The translations under genes and the position numbers were made by a program. This document shows, in pieces, positions 58,960 through 64,000 of a stretch of DNA of 64,000 nt (positions are counted from its first letter, which is position 1; the number at the start of each line of letters is the position of its first letter). The stretch is from Drosophila persimilis. Lineage: Eukaryota; Arthropoda; Insecta; Diptera; Drosophilidae. The notes under the pieces are model-generated. The model was given only the letters and a program-made list of their open reading frames with translations, was not told the origin of the DNA and did not search any database. Location of the stretch: contig NW_020825312.1 in assembly GCF_003286085.1 (NCBI RefSeq), positions 3,844,001 through 3,908,000 on the forward strand. Direction: 5' to 3'.

Positions 58960-61900
58960 GCCAGAGACAGTTCAGAATAGTGACTGGAAGTGGAAAAGCT
59001 GATGCTTGGCGATTGCTCCCCCTCCATCAATCATCCATCCACACCACACACACGACACACCACACACCAAACACCAAACACCACACACCACACACAGATA
59101 CAATAAGTCTGTTTGGATGTGTACATATAATGAGGCATTTTCAAATTGAATTTTCCCGTCCCCATCGGCGGCACTCAATGAAATTCAATAAAATCCAAAC
59201 AATTAGCAAACGTAAACAAAAGCGAATGCATGGATCGGCTCGGAACGGAACGGAACGGATCGGATCGGCACGGCACGAGACGGTCACCAACTGTCGGCTG
59301 TATGTGTGTGTGTGTGTGTGTGTATAAACGAAGTTGGAGAGTCGAAGAGTCGGAGAGCGGGAGAGTCGGCGACGCTGATGACGAGATGTCGCCCATATCG
59401 TCAGAGTCTTGAATTTGCTTTGTGCTAAGTAAATAGGCAAATGTCATCCGTCTATCTGTCTATCGCTGAACCGCTGCGGCAGGCAATCTCCTCTCCAGGC
59501 AATAACTCCAGCAGCTTCTTGTTCGCGCTCTGCCCCGCGATAAGCTCTGCTTGCACTATTATTTCAACGGCGGATGTGGTGCTCTGCTCTGCTGCACCAC
59601 TGATAAGCGATTGCTGCTGCCGGGTTGACTGCACTCTGCTCTCTGCTCTCTGCTCTCCCTGTCCCTGTCCCTGTCCCTGTCTCTCTCCCACACACTCTCT
59701 GCCACTTTGTAGGAGGCGTTTCTTCCTTGGGAGCGTTTCCTGGGAGCTCATTCCGCTGATCTTAGAATCTCTTTCCAGTGTTCTCTGGACGATCGATCGG
59801 CCACTTCTTAGGCTTGGCATAAAACGCAAATTTAACGTGACAGTTTTACAAGTTGATCGCATGAGCCATAAAACACATGCAACACCTACAACGGCCACAG
59901 CCACAGCCACAGTCGCAGCCACAGCCACAGTCGCAGGCAACGCCTTGGGAGCATGCGTGGCTTCCAGTGGTGGCCAGAGCGGCGTCTGCATTGCAACTCC
60001 TGCTTCGGCGGCTTCGGCGGCTGCTGGTGGTTGCTGTCGTGTAATTTACACAAATGTCGCGCATTTATCTCATGGCCATAAACATTTTTTAAGCCACAAT
60101 ATCGAATTTATTTTGACACTTAACAAAGTTGTCGCCGATGTTGAAGTTGTGGTTGTAGTTGTAGTTGTCGGTGTCGCTGTAGCTGTAGCTGAAGCTGTTC
60201 TTGTGGCTGATATCATAGACAAAAACAACAACAACAAGAGGTCCGAGTATTGCTATTTGCACATACCCTTTTCTCGAAGGAGTCACTGGGCCATCGTCTT
60301 TCAAGAGATCATAGGAGAGTGCCTCTTCTTTAAACACTAAAGGAAGGAGTCACTTCGTTTTGCCTTCGTTTGGGCTTTAAGACCATCGTCTTTCAAGAGA
60401 TCATAGGAGAGTGCCTCTTCTTTAAACAGCAAACACATGTGTTTTGTATTCTCAAATATATGTGCGTATATCGACCGTTTCTGAATACTTTTATCGTTTC
60501 ATTATTGTCCCTTCAGCCCCTCTTCGCTTCGACAACGATTTCCGTTCTCCTAGAGATACCATTTAAAAGAATCTTTATCATATGTTTTCCGTTTAAGCCC
60601 CCAAGGCAGAACATATGTCAAATGTAATGTCTGATCGTCATTATCGTCTAGATGCTCTTGGTTCCGCCAATCAATAGAATAGAGTATCTTCCATTCGATT
60701 AGCCTTGGGCAATATTCATTTGGTATTCCAGGGATTCTGTTTCTGTTTCTGTTTATATTTCTTGTATTGGGTAATTTATTTGGAAGTACATCTTAAATGA
60801 TATGCTCTCTTGCCATTTGGCTGTCTCATTTCTTGTTGGCTAATTTGTTCTCTATGTTCCGACTGTCGTTCTTTTGGCTCTGGATCGGGCTCTGGCTGGG
60901 GTTCTGGTGGTTCTGGCTGGTTCCTTCATGCATATCGGAGGCAGCTTATCTCTGGCTTTTAAGTACTTCTCTTTGGCCGTGTACTTTAACGACTGGGCGT
61001 CGTGTGGTTTTGCATTTGGATTTATGGCAGCATGCTGGAAATTATAGCAGCGATAACTGGCTCAGAGATCAGAGAGGATTCGCAGCAATTGAGGAATGCT
61101 GTGTGTGTGTGTGTGTGTGTGTTTGTCGGATGTCTGTGCGCCAAGTGAGACATTAAACATGAATGCCGCACATTAATGGACTGGGGACTGCGGACTGCGG
61201 ACTGGGGACTAGCACTCCTCCCAAGGAGAGAGACGAGGGAGAAAGAACTTCCAATTGAATGATGTTTTTCTCATCCCTGTTTCCCTCGTAAATATGATTT
61301 ATTTCAATTTTTATAGCTGTCCCAAGTCCAAGCCGACTATAATCCCTTGTGGGTCGCACACCCCACTGTGAAGGCAGTGGCACGCATGGTTGCCTGCCCC
61401 TCCGTTCCCGAATAATAAAGCAATTTCGTTCAACTATTTTACGGCAAAAGGCGATTACAATTTTACTTATTTTTCACTTTCCAAACCAAACGAAACCAAA
61501 CCAAACCAAACCAAACCGAGCCGAGCCCCAATCCTCCCCAGCACCAGCACCAGCACCAACTGGGAGAGAGGTCTCTCTCCACTGCGGCACGCACAGAGTC
61601 ATAAATTGTGGCCACAAAAGGCCAAGACGTTAATGTGGTGACAATATTGCATGCAACCGAGACTTGGAGTCTCGCTCGTACTCGTTGCTGCTGCTGCCGC
61701 TGCCGCTGCTGCTGCTAGTGCTAGTGCTGCAGAAAAGCCGCTTTGCCGCCAGCAAGTGCATCATCAGGCATGGGTCTAGAGCTGTGTGGCAGGGGCATGG
61801 CCTGGGGTGGCAGTGAATGCAGCTTATCGTCGATCAGGCGACGGGCAACGCTGTCCAGCACCAGCACCAGCCCCAGCCCCAGCCCCTGCCCCAACACACT

Positions 61901-63733
61901 CCACTGGCATGGAGCGGACGTGACGACGCTCAAAAAATGATGACAGCTGTTGATGAAGTTGACGATTTCTAAAAATGCGTGTAAAATTAGTGTTAAAAAA
62001 CATGTCAAACTCAATGTGACAGTTACATTTTGACATGACAACGCGACAACAATTATACTTTTGTCTGGTCCGCCATCCAGTAATACCAGAGGAGGACCAG
62101 TGCCGGTCCCCCGCTGCCCCAGCCAGAGACTCGGTTCAAGTCCAAGAGCAGGACCCTGGCCTCTGTGTTAATTCAATAAATACTCATACTCGTAGCTGCA
62201 TGGACATTCTAAGTAAGCGACGATTGCCATCGGCGATGGCTGCCATGCTAAGCGTATGATTAACGTCCGTTTTGATGACACAGCCAGCTCCACAGGCAGC
62301 ACCACTCGAGTCGACTCCATTCGAGGGAAGGAGCCGGAGCCGGAGCAGGAGCTGGAGCAGGAGCTGGGGCTGGGGCTGCATTGTTTGCTTGCGTGGAACA
62401 TTTGCATGCAACAATCGGGTTGCAACCGGTTAAAGATTGGCGGCACTTGCGGCCAAGCATGTTGTACATTTCATAGTCCGCAGAGATGACAGCCGCCACG
62501 AGGGAATCGCACACGGAATCACGCACGAGGCCCGACACGAAGGAGAGAGAGAGAGAGAGAGACATGCTCTTGGAAAAACTTTAAATTCTTCTTTAGAGGG
62601 GCACAGAATATTATTGTTTTTCCCATTTTATATCCATAATAATCCTTTAAATTACCTTTAATTTCTTGCTTTTCAAGCTTGCAAAAAGTTTCCTCATTAG
62701 CAGAAATTATAGATTCTCGCTGCATGGAGTCCGGACCGGACCAGACCGGACTGGACCGGACCGGACCGGCATTTATCTAAGCGTCAATTCGCTAATCGAC
62801 AGTAATGTGACGGTTAAGTATTTAACAGACCGATAAATCCAGCATTAATGAATTAGAACGTGACAGAGCAGAGCACAAACACTGTGCAGTGCAACTCTGT
62901 TTTATGGACAGTGTTGCCATGTATCTGCGATTTATGGTCAAGGCATTCGCCAGCCAGAGCCGGCCTCATGCATCCATGCATCCATATATCTCGTTAGTTC
63001 GTTAGTTTAACCACACTCATTGATGTGGGATTTAAGAGGCTAATCGGCAGTTTAACAGCCCCAAACCGAGTGTCAGGATCATTGCCCAAAAGAGAGCTGG
63101 TTCCGTCCGTAATTGTTGCACCGTTTTGAGTGTTCCTCCTGGGCTGCTGGGGCTGCTGGGGCTGCTGCTTCCATTCCCCATCTCTAGTGTGCAACAAAAA
63201 CTTATTATGCCTGCGAGGGCTAATACATGCAGTTATTATTAATGCCACTGAGGATGGGGTTCGCTGTTCGGGCTGTTCGGGGTCCAGGGTCCAGGGTTCG
63301 GGGTATGTCGACACTAAATAAGCCTTCATTTTTCATGGCTCTCGCCTGACCGAATTCTATGCGGCAGCGGCAGGGGCAGCGGCAGCGGCAGCGGCAGCCT
63401 GTTCTTGAATGGCGCAGCTGCAGTTGGGAAAAACTGTAGTTATGCCGGGGCTGCCACCGCATTCCACGGCCTAAGACTGGTAGACGGGGTTCAAATGTCA
63501 GGGGCCATAAATAAGCCAAGCCAAACAGGCGGCCGAAAGGCCTTCCGCGACACCGATGCGCTGTGGATGCTGCCTGCTGCCCCCTGCCCCCTGCCCCATG
63601 CCCCATGCCCCTGCAGATGGACTTGCAGAAGCCAGATCGCTCCTTTTAGCGCGATTGCAATTCAAGGCGCGAAACAATTAAACATAGTTTTCATTGCACA
63701 AAGCCCGCCGACGACATTGCGCAAATTAATTTG

Positions 63734-63781
<48 letters not shown>

Positions 63782-64000
63782 GAGCACACACAAATGTCTC
63801 AAAGAAAGCGCGCTAAACAAATCCAATTTCACCGACAGACGACAGACGACAGCCGGCAGGCGACAGACACAGCAAATGTTTATCCATCTGTCTATGGGTC
63901 TTCGAAGGAGGGGTAGCTGTGGCTGCAGCCCGGCTCTCGGCTCTCTTTCACCGGCAAAACACCCAAGGCTACCACCAACCACTCATGGCCATATTTGTGG
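58960..64000. other. RhoGEF upstream or intronic DNA, no gene seen
   Basis: An acceptor-like site (CCACTTCCAG near 58989) precedes the first coding exon, so further 5' exons may lie to the right. The remainder has TG runs (59304-59322, 61101-61121), a GGACC run (62731-62769), GA run (62542-62561) and CA run (63739-63777), plus the duplicated segment at 60291 and 60383. Frames here are low-complexity shadows. Confidence 0.5.
60291..60430. repeat. Local direct repeat, about 48-bp unit 92 bp apart
   Basis: CCATCGTCTTTCAAGAGATC and the following CATAGGAGAGTGCCTCTTCT block occur at 60291 and again at 60383, identical over about 46 bp. Confidence 0.85.

Noticed and set aside
59452..59991. A 179-codon minus-strand frame with Ala/Val runs
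   Set aside because: It is driven by GGCTGTGGC-type and CTGTCC repeats, overlapped by an equally long plus frame; no recognised motif.
63662..63982. 106-codon minus-strand frame at the right edge
   Set aside because: Its middle is a CA/TG microsatellite reading as Cys-Val repeats.

Overview
The window is insect nuclear DNA, almost certainly a Drosophila: canonical short introns (about 60-80 bp), Drosophila core-promoter motifs (the motif 1 type GGTCACACTG and the motif 6 type TATTTACGGTATATTT), and a set of genes that all match the D. melanogaster 66A region of chromosome arm 3L (Muller element D): Ank2, PGRP-SD, CG7506, CG7194, Urm1 and CG42674. The diverged interspersed repeats and abundant microsatellites suggest a species well outside the melanogaster subgroup, perhaps the obscura group; the species call is inference.

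Layout. 1-25.7 kb (+): the 3' part of a giant ankyrin gene (Ank2-like, neuronal XL/L-type tail). It has a coding exon open from the left edge to a donor at 15753, mostly tandem KSP/acidic repeats; an acidic TDVED-rich open block (16095-18170); three small exons and a final exon of about 5 kb, all joined in phase 1. 25.7-35.4 kb: 3' UTR signals, an in-frame fragment of a PKA regulatory subunit (Pka-R1) gene, diverged copies of interspersed repeats, a 3.1 kb imperfect palindrome (29.35-32.43 kb) whose arms carry a small spliced orphan gene, and duplicated promoter-like blocks. 35.4-38.4 kb (+): a domesticated PIF/Harbinger (HARBI1-like) gene whose nuclease motifs have decayed. 38.5-39.1 kb (-): PGRP-SD, a secreted peptidoglycan sensor, with NF-kB/GATA-like sites upstream. 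39.7-49.1 kb: about 9.4 kb with no supportable gene. 49.1-49.9 kb (+): TMEM70 homologue. 50.1-51.3 kb (-): a cGAS-like/Mab-21 nucleotidyltransferase with an intact catalytic triad, divergent from Urm1 (51.6-52.1 kb, +). 53.1-59.0 kb (-): a PLEKHG4-type RhoGEF (CG42674-like). 59-64 kb: upstream or intronic DNA with simple repeats only.

There is no operon logic. The region mixes neuronal cytoskeleton (Ank2, RhoGEF), innate immunity (PGRP-SD, the cGAS-like gene), mitochondrial ATP-synthase assembly (TMEM70) and tRNA thiolation/urmylation (Urm1). The items most worth following up are the 3 kb palindrome (possible long-hairpin siRNA locus or young inverted gene duplicate), the catalytically intact cGAS-like enzyme, and the homogenised higher-order repeats in the ankyrin tail.
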